Shown in pieces: positions 9,801-18,882 of a DNA stretch of 64,000 nt (positions are counted from its first letter, which is position 1; every line of letters starts with the position of its first letter). Origin of the DNA: Rhodopseudomonas telluris (GTDB taxonomy: Bacteria > Pseudomonadota > Alphaproteobacteria > Rhizobiales > Xanthobacteraceae); contig NZ_JBHLWM010000008.1 of assembly GCF_042432815.1 (NCBI RefSeq), positions 310,001 to 374,000 of the forward strand. Reading direction: 5' to 3'. A program made the position numbers and the translations under genes. The notes beneath the pieces were generated by a model, which was not told the origin of the DNA, did no database searches, and saw only the letters and a program-made list of their open reading frames with translations.

Positions 9801-11928
9801 CCGCGCCCGCGAAGGCGCCCGGGTGGCGGAGGCGACTGGCGATCTCGGCATGGCTTGCTACGCCCGAAACCATATCGCATCCAATCTTCTGGTCCTCGGC
9901 GCTCCTCTCGATGCCGTTCGAGCCGAGGTCAGCGAGGGGCAGGCCAAGACCATCCAAATCGGCTATCGGGATATCGAACGGATTCTGAATGCCCAAATGG
10001 GACTCATCACCGCTCTGATGATGGGCGAAAGTCATCATGTGCAGCCACCTGGCGACGATGTCGCCATCTCGATAGCCACGCGCTTTTGGGTGCATCACTA
10101 CGCCGGTGTGATCGCGTTCCTGTTCGACCAAAGCTCGGATGCGCAGCGCCACCTGGCGAAAGCGATGGATCTGGCCTGGTCTGCGCCGGCCCATATCGAT
10201 ACGTCGTATAGTTGGTTCTTCCTTGCGCTGACGGTCAGCCGGTCGGCCATCGCCGGTCGGCCGGCCGACGACGCCATCGCTTGCTTCGCTGCCGCGAGAG
10301 CGCGCTTCGCAGAATGGGCGCAGTTGAATCCGGACACGTTCCAGACGAAACATCTGCTTCTTGAAGCGGAAGCTGCGCGGCTCGACGGAGACGGTCCCGC
10401 TGCGCAAAGGCTGTATGAGCGCGCGGCCCAAGCCGCCGACAGGAGCGGTTTCATCCACGAACAAGCGCTCGCTTACGAACTCGCCGGACAGTACTACTTG
10501 GAAGCCGGTCTGTTCGCGCCGGCCCAGGGGTGCCTGATCGCGGCAGGGGCTTGCTATCGCCAATGGGGGGCGGCCGGCAAGGCTACGCACTTGGCCCGTC
10601 GATTCCCTCGCTGGGCGACCACGACCGATGTCGTTGGAGATGGCACGGGGCAGCGCGATCTCGATCTGGCCGCGCTGACAGCGGCGGCGCAGACGCTGGC
10701 CGAAGAGGTCGGCCTCGAGCAGGTCCTTCGCACGCTGATGCGGAGCATGGTCGTTCATGCCGGCGCGCAATTCGGCCTGTTTCTGCTCGTCCAGGACGGC
10801 GTCGCCGGGATCGAGGCGGCGGCGCGGGTCGAGAACCAGGAGATCCGGGTCGATCTTTATTGTGCAACTCCGACCGACGACGATCTGCCGCTCTCGCTTT
10901 TGACGACCGTCATAAAGAGCAAGAAGGCTATCACTTTCGCCGACGTTCAGGCGGATGCGCCGCAGATGGATGCGGCCGGCCCGCGCCATCGCGGCGCCCG
11001 CGCGCTCGCCTGCATCCCGTTCGTCAAGCGCGGCGACCTCGTCGGGATCCTCTATCTGGAGAACTCACTCTCCGTGAATGTCTTTACGCCGGGACGCACG
11101 GCTATGTTGGAGGTGCTCGCTGCGCAGGCGGCGACCTCGCTCGACGCCGCGAGGTTATATCGCAATCTCATTGACGAGAACCGACGTCGTGCGGCGGCGG
11201 AGTTTCAACTTCGCGAGGCTCGTGCCGAGTTGGGTCGGACGTCGCAGATGACGGCGCTCGGCAGCTTTGCGGCCTCCATCGTGCACGAGATCAATCAGCC
11301 GATCGCGAGCATTCTGACCCAGACCGAAGCAGCGCTGCGCTGGCTCAACCGGGAGCAGCCCGAAATCGCCGAGGCCACGCAGGGCCTCACACGCATCCGC
11401 AATTCAGGCCGTCGGACAGCTGACATTGTGAAGTCGCTGCGGGCGCTCGGGAAGCAGGCGCCGACCAACTTCTCGTCGATCCATCTGGAAGAGGTGGTGG
11501 AGGAGGTCATACGCCTGATCGCCGAAGACCTCGAAGCCGGCCATGTGCGGCTCGCCGTGGAGCTGTCCGAGCATCGGCGGCTGGTTTTGGCCGACCGCGT
11601 CCAGATTCAGCAGGTGATCTTCAATCTCGTGACGAATGCCATCCACGCGATGGAGGCGGTCGAGCGCGATACGCGCAGCATCGTGCTGAGGACGTCCGAC
11701 AGCTCCGACGGGAACGTGCGCCTTACAATCGAGGACAGCGGTTGTGGCATGTCCGACGAGGTGCTCAGCAAGATTTTCGCTCCGTTCTTCACCACCAAGG
11801 CCAACGGGATGGGTGTCGGACTGGCGATCTGCCGTTCCATCGTCGAGATGCACCGGGGAACGATCAGCGTTCGATCAACCATCGGGCAGGGAAGTACGTT
11901 CGAGATCAAGATTCCCTTTCTATCGTAG
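6823..11928 (+). CDS. giant hybrid: protein kinase-like / AAA ATPase / TPR / GAF / histidine kinase
   Basis: A protein of 1701 residues. Residues about 20-290 have a Ser/Thr kinase fold, but the catalytic loop reads HGTLDPTKL instead of HRDxKxxN and the DFG site reads SEFG, so it should be a pseudokinase. Next is an AAA_16-type ATPase with Walker A GAPGAGKSS (near 340) and Walker B VLFLDDLQWF (near 466). About 650-1270 is a helical TPR-like region. A GAF domain spans about 1290-1440. Last is a histidine kinase with phosphoacceptor His in HEINQP (near 1486), N-box 'VIFNLVTNAIHAM', G1 DSGCGM and G2 GMGVGLA. No transmembrane segments are evident, so it senses in the cytoplasm. It likely phosphorylates the two response regulators encoded just upstream. 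This architecture is a known bacterial family; the signal is unknown. Confidence 0.93.
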   Translation: MPHSHGNQVPASKSSNSGSYEAIDPQWWGDLAFSFGGLRDGVETHLAEDTSGRKWRVRSAASETAGGALLEREAAIAALLGGEVAELPAHVGRGEKIVLIYPAWGRQALADMAAGEVAFARFLEIAERSALSLARVHASDIVHGTLDPTKLIIADDGRVRFSEFGRARVPGQELEPASLPQSRFKYAAPEQARRDRPALDARSDLYSLGVILYEFLVGRPPLLAGSIAEWLHAQVAIDVPAPSRVRLDLAPAIDGVLLKLLAKDPDQRYQMAEELHADLKQIRIWPVGAVEDDGSAKAKRRLAVRARLAESLVGRSREFESLVRSLANVRQSGRAEVVLLAGAPGAGKSSLVGHLLKHIRPGDAICATGKGDPLRKAIPFAPIVQALRSALLALATGDHNVREDARSRLAEVPGSGRLLADLIPDVALPASRSAPLPDVPAHLAQIRTTRIIRETFAAIATARAPLVLFLDDLQWFDGASLDVVQALLDARSSHMLLICSHRSEDGGERPWSSLADEARASDIPCTEMSLAPLTTENTAELIAFVLDHAIDEVGELSAIVHRETQGNPFYIGQLVQKFTDEETVSLDAARQTWVWDQSRLLQGMTVIEFMARRLEALPQLKRRFLHHLSCLSRRASIEVLSGLAAIPLDEAGQLADKLVQDNLLSRAGEYFTFSHDRIREAAYSLVPQELRSNEHLRIARYFLAAYRCDDADLAFDIATQIERSDRNHLNDNERVAFAQILLTAARSSRSTGAARQALRFLDVARDIQTRGSSERFASFAIEWLRCDCLLALARVEETLEALGCLLAVAATPIEIADTYRLRAVALTVRSDYVPAIEAALHGLSAVGIEIERFPDLHMLERLYNVCCERLDVLTPSGVLDLPEATDEVARTALALLSTLSSSFFVPGELRFLHALKIVEITLEFGLTPESAYGLAWFGVFGAHHYQAYETGRLWAELACRIAEREGYEAQRAAALIALDQVSVWTKPMRFALDRAREGARVAEATGDLGMACYARNHIASNLLVLGAPLDAVRAEVSEGQAKTIQIGYRDIERILNAQMGLITALMMGESHHVQPPGDDVAISIATRFWVHHYAGVIAFLFDQSSDAQRHLAKAMDLAWSAPAHIDTSYSWFFLALTVSRSAIAGRPADDAIACFAAARARFAEWAQLNPDTFQTKHLLLEAEAARLDGDGPAAQRLYERAAQAADRSGFIHEQALAYELAGQYYLEAGLFAPAQGCLIAAGACYRQWGAAGKATHLARRFPRWATTTDVVGDGTGQRDLDLAALTAAAQTLAEEVGLEQVLRTLMRSMVVHAGAQFGLFLLVQDGVAGIEAAARVENQEIRVDLYCATPTDDDLPLSLLTTVIKSKKAITFADVQADAPQMDAAGPRHRGARALACIPFVKRGDLVGILYLENSLSVNVFTPGRTAMLEVLAAQAATSLDAARLYRNLIDENRRRAAAEFQLREARAELGRTSQMTALGSFAASIVHEINQPIASILTQTEAALRWLNREQPEIAEATQGLTRIRNSGRRTADIVKSLRALGKQAPTNFSSIHLEEVVEEVIRLIAEDLEAGHVRLAVELSEHRRLVLADRVQIQQVIFNLVTNAIHAMEAVERDTRSIVLRTSDSSDGNVRLTIEDSGCGMSDEVLSKIFAPFFTTKANGMGVGLAICRSIVEMHRGTISVRSTIGQGSTFEIKIPFLS

Positions 11929-12030
11929 GTCGCGTGCGGTCGGATCCGTCGTTCAGAAACCTGCTCGAGGCCGCTGAGCGCGCTCGAACTATGTAAGTCA
12001 TTCAGCCGGGAGTTCGGTCGACCTGCCATA

Positions 12031-12048
12031 ATATCTAGGTATGATTGG
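12031..12048 (+). promoter_or_regulatory. candidate regulatory motif ATATCTAGGTATGATTGG (copy 2)
   Basis: Second copy of the motif seen at 5431-5448 (16 of 18 bases identical). It lies about 110 bp before the chosen fumC start and 100 bp after the kinase gene. The shared placement suggests that fumC-cupin-mqo responds to the same phosphorelay. This is inferred from sequence match only. Confidence 0.4.
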
Positions 12049-12160
12049 GTGCGCTCCGGCCTCAGCTCACCTTCACGTGGCAACGCGCCGAGTGACACAT
12101 GCGCGCTTCGAATGTATCGGGGACGCGCTGCGGACTGCGCATGATGGTGGAACGAGATTG

Positions 12161-13618
12161 ATGAAGAACCGGACGGATATTCCGACACTGCGCGATGTGC
12201 CGATCGGCCTTGTTGCCGAAGGTCGGCGTCATGAATTCGACAGCATGGGCAGCGTCGACGTACCCGCCGATCGCTATTGGGGCGCGCAGACGCAGCGCTC
12301 ACTGCAGCACTTCTCGATCGGCGGCGACCGGATGCCGAAGGCCGTGTACCACGCCTATGGCTATGTGAAGAAAGCCTGTGCCCTGGTGAACCACGCGGCG
12401 GGCCGGCTGCCGGCCTGGAAGACCGACGCCATCGTCCGCGCCGCCGACGAGACGATCTCGGGCGCGCTCGACGATCACTATCCGCTGTTCGTGTGGCAGA
12501 CTGGCTCCGGCACCCAGAGCAACATGAATGTCAACGAAGTCGTCTCCAACCGGGCGATCCAGCTGCTCGGCGGCATGCTCGGCACGCAGCAACCGGTCGG
12601 GCCGAACGACGACGTCAATATGGGGCAGTCGTCGAACGACACCTTTCCGACGGCGATGCATATCGCGGCCGTGACGGCGATCGACGATCAGGTCGTGCCG
12701 CAGCTGAGCAAACTGATCGAGATCATCGAACAGAAGGCCGATGGCTGGATGGACGTCGTCAAGATCGGCCGCACCCATCTGGAAGACGCCGTGCCGCTGA
12801 CGGTCGGCCAGGAATGGCACGGCTGGGCTGGCCAGTTGCGCGATGCACGCGATGCAATCGAAGCCAGCCGCGCAGGCCTTTATCAGCTCGCTGTCGGCGG
12901 CACCGCGGTCGGCACCGGTCTGAATGCGCCGAAGGGCTTCGCTGCGGACGTCGCTGCCACGATCGCCGAGCTCACCGGCAAGCCGTTCGTCACCGCACCG
13001 AACAAGTTCGCCGCGCAGGGCTCGCTCGACGCGATGGTCCGCGCGCATGGCGCGCTGCGCGATCTCGCGGTTGCGTTGATGAAAATCGCCAACGACATGC
13101 GCTGGCTTGCCTCCGGTCCGCGCTGCGGCTTCGGCGAACTGCTGCTGCCGAGCAACGAGCCCGGCTCGTCGATTATGCCCGGCAAGGTCAACCCGACACA
13201 GTGCGAAGCGATGGTGATGATCTGCATCCAGGTGATGGGCAATGACAGTGCCGTTGCTTTTGCGGGCAGCCAGGGCAATTTCGAACTCAACGCGATGCGG
13301 CCGGTGATCATCAACAACTTCCTGCATTCGGCCCGCATCCTCGCCGACGGCTGCGAGAAATTTCGCACCTACTCGGTCGAAGGCACCGAGCTCAACCGCG
13401 ACCGGATCGCCCAATATGTCGAAGGCAGCGTGATGCTGGTCACCGCTTTGTCGCCGGTGATCGGCTATCAGAACGCCGCCCATATCGCCGAGGACGCCAT
13501 CGCCAAGGATCTCACGCTGAAGCAGGCGGCGCTCGCTTCCGGCAAGGTCGACGAGGCGACGTTCGACCGCATCGTCCGGCCGATCGACATGGTCGGCAGC
13601 GGCCTCGCGGGCGCGTGA
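12161..13618 (+). CDS. fumC: class II fumarate hydratase
   Basis: Fumarase C converts fumarate to L-malate in the TCA cycle, in the cytosol as a homotetramer. The family signature GSSIMPGKVNPTQ is intact near residue 345, 'TGSGTQSNMNVNEV' gives the substrate-binding region near 115, and GRTHLEDAVPLTVGQE supplies the other active-site segment. The open frame begins at 12041. I choose ATG 12161 (485 residues, close to the usual 460-470) because the upstream residues have no counterpart in fumarases; an internal ATG near 12245 is also possible. The next two genes follow closely, and the third makes the enzyme that oxidises malate, so the cluster forms a fumarate-to-oxaloacetate module. Confidence 0.95.
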   Translation: MKNRTDIPTLRDVPIGLVAEGRRHEFDSMGSVDVPADRYWGAQTQRSLQHFSIGGDRMPKAVYHAYGYVKKACALVNHAAGRLPAWKTDAIVRAADETISGALDDHYPLFVWQTGSGTQSNMNVNEVVSNRAIQLLGGMLGTQQPVGPNDDVNMGQSSNDTFPTAMHIAAVTAIDDQVVPQLSKLIEIIEQKADGWMDVVKIGRTHLEDAVPLTVGQEWHGWAGQLRDARDAIEASRAGLYQLAVGGTAVGTGLNAPKGFAADVAATIAELTGKPFVTAPNKFAAQGSLDAMVRAHGALRDLAVALMKIANDMRWLASGPRCGFGELLLPSNEPGSSIMPGKVNPTQCEAMVMICIQVMGNDSAVAFAGSQGNFELNAMRPVIINNFLHSARILADGCEKFRTYSVEGTELNRDRIAQYVEGSVMLVTALSPVIGYQNAAHIAEDAIAKDLTLKQAALASGKVDEATFDRIVRPIDMVGSGLAGA

Positions 13619-13692
13619 GCCGGAAGGCTCGGCGCGACTTTAACGCTTCGCATGGCGGAACGCCTCCGCAATTCACCAAAGAGGAATACCCG

Positions 13693-14094
13693 ATGATACG
13701 CTGCGTGCGGATGTGGACCGGTGAGGACGGCAACTCGCTGTTCGAGGAGGGGTGGATCGATCTGACCGAAGGCGCGCGTGGCGACGCGGTCGGCAAGCCG
13801 GTGCCCGCCATCGAGGTCTCGTTTCAGGAGACGAAGTCGGGCGGCTCTTTCGAATGGCATCAGGACCCGGTGCCGCGTTACGTCATTACGCTGTCGGGCA
13901 CGCTCGAATTCGAGACCAAGTCCGGTGCGACCTTCACGATCCGTCCCGGCGACATCCTGTTGGCGCAGGACAACAGTGGCTCCGGCCACAAATGGCGGCT
14001 GATCGGCGACGAGCCGTGGCGGCGCGCCTATGTGGTGTATCGCGAAGGCTCCGAATTGCAGTTCGTCGCCGCCGGCAAGGAGAAGTCGGCATGA
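13693..14094 (+). CDS. small cupin-domain protein
   Basis: A protein of 133 residues with a single cupin barrel: motif 1 'GGSFEWHQDPVPRYVITLSG', motif 2 'IRPGDILLAQDNSGSGHKW'. The start is ATG 13693 with GAGGA at 13681-13685; an upstream GTG at 13615 overlaps the fumC stop, but its extra 26 residues look non-conserved. It is sandwiched between fumC and mqo and overlaps the mqo start by 4 bp (ATGA), so all three are probably co-transcribed. The function is unknown. Being translationally coupled to malate:quinone oxidoreductase suggests a role around malate or oxaloacetate, but nothing in its sequence shows it. Confidence 0.85.
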   Translation: MIRCVRMWTGEDGNSLFEEGWIDLTEGARGDAVGKPVPAIEVSFQETKSGGSFEWHQDPVPRYVITLSGTLEFETKSGATFTIRPGDILLAQDNSGSGHKWRLIGDEPWRRAYVVYREGSELQFVAAGKEKSA

Positions 14095-15584
14095 GCCGGA
14101 TCCCCGAGACCTCCGACATCGTACTGATCGGCGCCGGCATCATGAGCGCGACGCTCGGCACCGTCTTCAAAGAATTGGAGCCGTCGCTCTCCGTGACGAT
14201 GTTCGAGACGCTGCACGATTGCGGCCAGGAAAGCTCGCAGGCCTGGAACAACGCCGGCACCGGCCACGCCGCCAATTGCGAGCTCAACTACACACCGCAG
14301 CGGCCGGACGGCAGCGTCGACATCTCCAAGGCGCTCGAGGTCAACACGGAATTCGACATCTCGCGGCAGCTCTGGGCGCATCTCGTCGGCAAGGGCGCGA
14401 TTCCGGACCCACGCGCCTTCCTGCATCCGTGTCCGCATATGAGCTTCGTCTGGGGCGACGACAATGTCGCTTTCCTGCGCCAGCGTCATCGGGAGATGGC
14501 GGCGCATCATTGCTATCACGGCATGGAGTTCAGCGAGGACCCGGCCCAGATCGCCGGCTGGGCGCCGCTGATCATCGAGGGCCGCGAGCCGGGGCAGCCG
14601 ATCGCCGCGACGCGGATCATCAGCGGCGCGGATGTCGATTACGGCGCGCTGACGCATCTGCTGGTGAAACAACTGCAGGCGCAGTCCGGCTTCTCGGTGC
14701 ACTACAAGCATCGCGTCGTCGCGCTGGCGCGTGGCGACGACGGGCGTTGGCTGGTGACGGTCGAGAACGTTACGACTTATGAACGGAGCACGACCTCCGC
14801 TCGCTTCGTCTTCGCCGGTGCCGGCGGCGGCTCGCTCGACATCCTGCAGAAGTCCGGGATTCCGGAAGGGAACGGCTATGCGGGCTTTCCGGTCAGCGGC
14901 ATCTGGCTGCGCTGCGATGTCGACGACATCAGCGCGCGGCATCACGCTAAGGTCTATGGCAAGGCCGCGCACGGCTCGCCGCCGATGTCGGTGCCGCATC
15001 TCGACACCCGGATTATCGGCGGCAAGCGCTCGCTGCTGTTCGGGCCTTATGCGGGCTTCTCCAGCAAATTCCTCAAGCACGGCTCTTACGCAGATCTGTT
15101 GCGCTCGATCGAGCCCGGCAACATCCTGCCGATGCTGGCGGTGGCGCGTGATGACTGGCAGCTCAGCGAATATCTGATCGGCCAGGTGCTGCAGACGTCC
15201 GAGCATCAATTCGCCGCGCTGCAGGGCTTCTTCCCTCAGGCGCAGCGCGAGGATTGGCAGCGCGCGGTCGCCGGCCAACGGGTGCAGATCATCAAGCCCG
15301 ACCCGCAGCACACCGGTGTGCTGGAATTCGGCACCGAGCTGGTCGCCAGTGCCGACAAGTCCTTTGTCGCGCTGCTCGGCGCGTCGCCGGGTGCTTCCAC
15401 CGCCGCATTCATCGCCATGGAGGTCCTGCAGAAATGCTTCGATGATCAGCTGACGCCCGACGGCTGGCTCGGCCGGTTGAGGCAGATGATTCCGACCTAT
15501 GGCATCGACCTGAAACAGGACGCTGCCGCTTGCCGGGACATTCGCGCCAAGACCGCAAAGGTCCTGCAGTTGGAGTTTGTCTGA
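14091..15584 (+). CDS. mqo: malate:quinone oxidoreductase
   Basis: FAD-dependent peripheral membrane enzyme that oxidises L-malate to oxaloacetate and passes electrons to the quinone pool. The protein has 497 residues. It has an N-terminal FAD-binding Rossmann motif (DIVLIGAGIMSATLG), then the MQO hallmark 'SSQAWNNAGTGHAANCELNY' near residue 43, and a C-terminal segment 'LLGASPGASTAAFIAMEVL' typical of the family. The ATG at 14091 overlaps the cupin stop (ATGA). The frame is open further upstream, but those codons lie inside the cupin gene. Using Mqo gives an irreversible, membrane-linked malate oxidation next to fumarase. Confidence 0.96.
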   Translation: MSRIPETSDIVLIGAGIMSATLGTVFKELEPSLSVTMFETLHDCGQESSQAWNNAGTGHAANCELNYTPQRPDGSVDISKALEVNTEFDISRQLWAHLVGKGAIPDPRAFLHPCPHMSFVWGDDNVAFLRQRHREMAAHHCYHGMEFSEDPAQIAGWAPLIIEGREPGQPIAATRIISGADVDYGALTHLLVKQLQAQSGFSVHYKHRVVALARGDDGRWLVTVENVTTYERSTTSARFVFAGAGGGSLDILQKSGIPEGNGYAGFPVSGIWLRCDVDDISARHHAKVYGKAAHGSPPMSVPHLDTRIIGGKRSLLFGPYAGFSSKFLKHGSYADLLRSIEPGNILPMLAVARDDWQLSEYLIGQVLQTSEHQFAALQGFFPQAQREDWQRAVAGQRVQIIKPDPQHTGVLEFGTELVASADKSFVALLGASPGASTAAFIAMEVLQKCFDDQLTPDGWLGRLRQMIPTYGIDLKQDAAACRDIRAKTAKVLQLEFV

Positions 15585-15792
15585 CGATACGACAGCACGT
15601 GAAGCCCTCGTGCGCGTCGCGCCGGTCCGATCGGTCGCTGTCATTGCCCGACGATCGTTTTGACCGTCCGCCAGCCCCGGGTCTGCTGGTACAGCGTTCG
15701 GCGCCGCAGGCCGGTTGCGGCAGCGCCGATGCCAAGATTGGTTCTGATTTACCTCTTGCAGAAAAGAATTGATCCTTCGTCCTCCAACGTCG

Positions 15793-17046
15793 TTAGCTGT
15801 CGTTGGCGAGGTCGTGCGAGAAGATGAAATTGCCGATGATCATCCGCGGCAGTACCAGGCCGATACACATCGCGACCAGGATGGCCGTGCTGGTGACGCC
15901 ATCGGCGATGGTGGCTCCCGTCAACTGAGGAGACGCCGACGAGCTTGCGGCGATCTGTAACAGGCCGCTGATCATGCGGAACACGAACACGCCGGGGATC
16001 ATCGACACGACCGCCGCAAAGCCGATGGATGCGAACGGCAAATGCCGCTTGTGCGAGACCGGTGTCAGCATGATGCCCACAAGCAGACAGGCGATGAAGG
16101 CGCCCGACGCGGCGCCGAGGCCGAGCTCAGTCATGACCAGCCATCGGGCCGCATGGACGATCATCCCTGCTGCCACGGGCCACGCCAGCATGCTCAAGGG
16201 CGCCGAGAAGAACACGCTGTAGCAGGCGACGGCGACGCCGGCCGCCAGCGCATCGAGCCAGAGCGGGACCCGCAGGCCGGGCGGATCAATCGGCAACGAC
16301 TGATCGAGCAGCGCCAAACCGAGCAGCAAGCCAATCGAAATCGCGAGCAAGATCAGGCTGGCGTACACCAGGCGAGCCGTGCCGAGCTGAATCCGTCCGG
16401 CGATGAGGTCCAGGGCACCATTGAGGATGTGCGGACCGGGGACCAGCACCATGCAAGGGCACACCACAACGAGGCGAAGTGCCGAACTGAGCTCATATCG
16501 CGCCGCCAGCCCGCCGATCAGGCCGGCGAGCAGTGCAGCACAGAACGGCTGTATCAGGAAGTTATCGGTGACGCGCCCAAGTGCGCGTCGCATGAGCGCA
16601 CCGACGCCGGCGCTGACAAAGATGATCGCGGCCGACGCCGCATGCTGAATGCCCAAAATGATGGCGAGCGCTCCTGCACCGAGCGCGGCCGCGAGTGCGA
16701 ACAGCCAAGTCGCGGAGGCTGGGGCGTTGGCAATTTGATGAATTCGGTCTCGCGCCGCCTCGGCGGATAGAGTCCCGGCCTCGACATCGACGACCGCCCG
16801 CATCGCCGCCGCGACGCGGGTCATGTTGATGCCCACGGGAGCGACCGCGAGCGAGATTGTGGAAACGGTCTCGCCATTCGCAATTTCGAGGCGCAGTTCA
16901 TCCCATCGAACTCGCAAGTCGACCGGTGTTGCGAGTGCGTTGCCGAGCCGCGTTACCGCTGCCATAATCTGGTCGGTTGCCTGTCCGTTGACGAATAGCA
17001 CCTTGGCGACTGATGAAATGAGTTGCGCGTGATCGTTACTGGTCAT
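15793..17046 (-). CDS. ThrE-family (DUF1212) amino-acid exporter-like membrane protein
   Basis: A protein of 417 residues in the ThrE architecture. The N-terminal cytoplasmic domain (about 1-115) includes 'VAPVGINMTRVAAAM'. It is followed by about ten hydrophobic helices in two blocks: five from about residue 120 to 245, and a second set from about 255 to 410. This is the single-chain form of the YjjP/YjjB pair, whose characterised members export threonine/serine or succinate by proton antiport. ATG 17046 is preferred, with GGAGAG about nine bases upstream; an earlier start at 17118 would add an Arg-rich leader. The substrate here is unknown. Confidence 0.88.
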   Translation of the reverse strand: MTSNDHAQLISSVAKVLFVNGQATDQIMAAVTRLGNALATPVDLRVRWDELRLEIANGETVSTISLAVAPVGINMTRVAAAMRAVVDVEAGTLSAEAARDRIHQIANAPASATWLFALAAALGAGALAIILGIQHAASAAIIFVSAGVGALMRRALGRVTDNFLIQPFCAALLAGLIGGLAARYELSSALRLVVVCPCMVLVPGPHILNGALDLIAGRIQLGTARLVYASLILLAISIGLLLGLALLDQSLPIDPPGLRVPLWLDALAAGVAVACYSVFFSAPLSMLAWPVAAGMIVHAARWLVMTELGLGAASGAFIACLLVGIMLTPVSHKRHLPFASIGFAAVVSMIPGVFVFRMISGLLQIAASSSASPQLTGATIADGVTSTAILVAMCIGLVLPRMIIGNFIFSHDLANDS

Positions 17047-17856
17047 CGGAGGCACTCTCCGATCCGCTCGGCCGGGGCCTGCGGACGACCTGCGCCTGCG
17101 CAAACATTCCGGCGGCAATCGACCTTCAACCGTCCTGGGAGTGCTGTGGCGCGGGCGTGGCTCGCCTGGCTGAGTCGACGATTTGATCGAAATCCCGTTT
17201 GAGCGGAATGACGAGCCGTCCGCATATGGGATCGAGGGAGGCGGCGCGCCCGAGCGCGACGCTCGAGGAAGCGGAGGGAGGCAACCAATTCAAATCCTCA
17301 TTGCGTTTGGCCGCTGACCACAGAAACCAGACCTGGATCTTGCGCCCTTTGCACGACGACTGGGCCGCTTATGAGCACCATCTCAACGCTGGCTGCAGCT
17401 GCAGCGTTCAAACGGCCAGCGCATCGTGTGATCTGGGCATATCGCTGCCGCGCCGTTGTCAAACAGCACGGTCCCGCTCAAGACATACGCTGCGTGAAAT
17501 CGAAGCAGGCGCCGTTTCGGCCTGATCGTCGCCGGCGAAAAGTCGGAACGGCGAGCCCAAAAGACGGATGAGCCATCAGGCCCGCCGATGTCGATGATGC
17601 TTTACTCTCACAGTTATGAAACGTTGTCTGCTAGTCTCAGTCGCGTTGGAGGAGTTCGAAATCACGTTCGAATGTCAGTTCGAGCGGGACCATGCGGACT
17701 CTGCGCCGGCGTCAATCAGAAGAGAATTGCCGTGACCGCGATCCGGCTGCTCTAAGTATCAATCGGGCGGCGACGAGGCATCAGCGACGTGGTGCGTTCC
17801 GCCAAGGCAACGGGGTCGGGGTGATCCTGGAGCTACGAGCTCAAGGTCGCTCGCCT
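17047..17856. other. intergenic region, about 800 bp
   Basis: This lies between the start of the ThrE-like gene and the end of the aminotransferase gene, both on minus. It must contain the ThrE promoter on its left side. Several open frames cross it on both strands, but none has a ribosome site, domain signature or coding-like amino-acid composition. I see no RNA gene. Confidence 0.4.
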
Positions 17857-18882
17857 TTACGGTCGATGCAGCAGCTCGGCAACCGCATGCCGGGCGGTTT
17901 CATTTTCCTCGGCCGTGCCGATCGAGATCCGGACCCAGTTCTCCAGCGGCGGGTGAGCGCGGCCGATGTCGATTCCCCTGGCGGCGAGCTCTGACGCGAT
18001 GATCCGCTGGGGACACTGGGCATCAAAGAAAACGAAATTGGCGTGAGACTCGGTGAAGCGAATAGCGCGCTGTCGGAACAGCGCGTGCCACGTCTCTCGC
18101 TCGCGCGCGATCCTGGTGCGCGTGGTTTCGATGAAGCTGCGGTCCTGAAGGCTGGCGTTTGCGGCGACGAGGCCAAGCCGGTTGAGGTTGAAATAGGCGC
18201 CGATGCCGATCTGCGTCATCGCTGCGGCGAGGTCGGGCGGGGCGAGCGCGTAGCCGAAGCCGAGCCCGGCGAGCCCGTGAAGCTTGGCGAAGGTGCGGAA
18301 CACGACCACGCGGGCGCCACGGCTGAGCAGCCGCGCGGCGGTTCGCTCGCGGAAGTCCGGCAGGAAGTCGAGATAGGCCTCATCGACCAGCACCAGCGTT
18401 CGCTGCGAAACCTCCGACACGACATCGAGAAAGTGCTGCGTGTCTTCGACGAGCCCGGTCGGGTTGTGTGGATTGACCAGATAGACCGCTCGCGTCTGCT
18501 CGTTCAGCCGCCGCAGGAACGCGGGCAGGTCGTTTCCCAAACGATCATCAAGCGGAATGCCGACCACGTTGCCGCCGGCCGGCGCCACAGCATCGACCAG
18601 CGCGGTGTAGCCCGGCTCTGAATAGAGAAAATCGCCGCCCGGCCCACTGCGCGCAGCCAGATACAGGCCGAAGATGTTGAGCACTTCGCCAAGGACGATC
18701 TGATCCGGAGCGACGTCGGCCTCGGCGGCGATAGTCGATTTCAGAGCGGCGAGAGCGTCGCCGGCATAGCGGCCGACGTCGGGGAGGGCGTCGTTGATCG
18801 CTTGCAGCGCCCGTGGCGACGGGCCGAGCGGGTTCTCATTCAATGACAGACGAAGCGGTTTTGTTGTCGAAGCAATGGTCAT
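17857..18882 (-). CDS. HisC-like PLP-dependent aminotransferase
   Basis: Fold-type I aminotransferase, 341 residues from ATG 18882 (354 from an ATG at 18921). It has the HisC-type N-terminus LNENPLGPSP, the PLP-ring contact NPHNPTG near 145, DEAYLDF near 185, and the Schiff-base Lys in FRTFAKLHGLAGLG near 215. The C-terminal 'ENWVRISIGTAEEN' carries the Arg that binds the substrate carboxylate. Family members include histidinol-phosphate aminotransferase, aromatic aminotransferases and the CobD decarboxylase. With no his or cob genes nearby the substrate is open. It is divergent from the ABC transporter and mar-like genes. Confidence 0.85.
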   Translation of the reverse strand: MTIASTTKPLRLSLNENPLGPSPRALQAINDALPDVGRYAGDALAALKSTIAAEADVAPDQIVLGEVLNIFGLYLAARSGPGGDFLYSEPGYTALVDAVAPAGGNVVGIPLDDRLGNDLPAFLRRLNEQTRAVYLVNPHNPTGLVEDTQHFLDVVSEVSQRTLVLVDEAYLDFLPDFRERTAARLLSRGARVVVFRTFAKLHGLAGLGFGYALAPPDLAAAMTQIGIGAYFNLNRLGLVAANASLQDRSFIETTRTRIARERETWHALFRQRAIRFTESHANFVFFDAQCPQRIIASELAARGIDIGRAHPPLENWVRISIGTAEENETARHAVAELLHRP

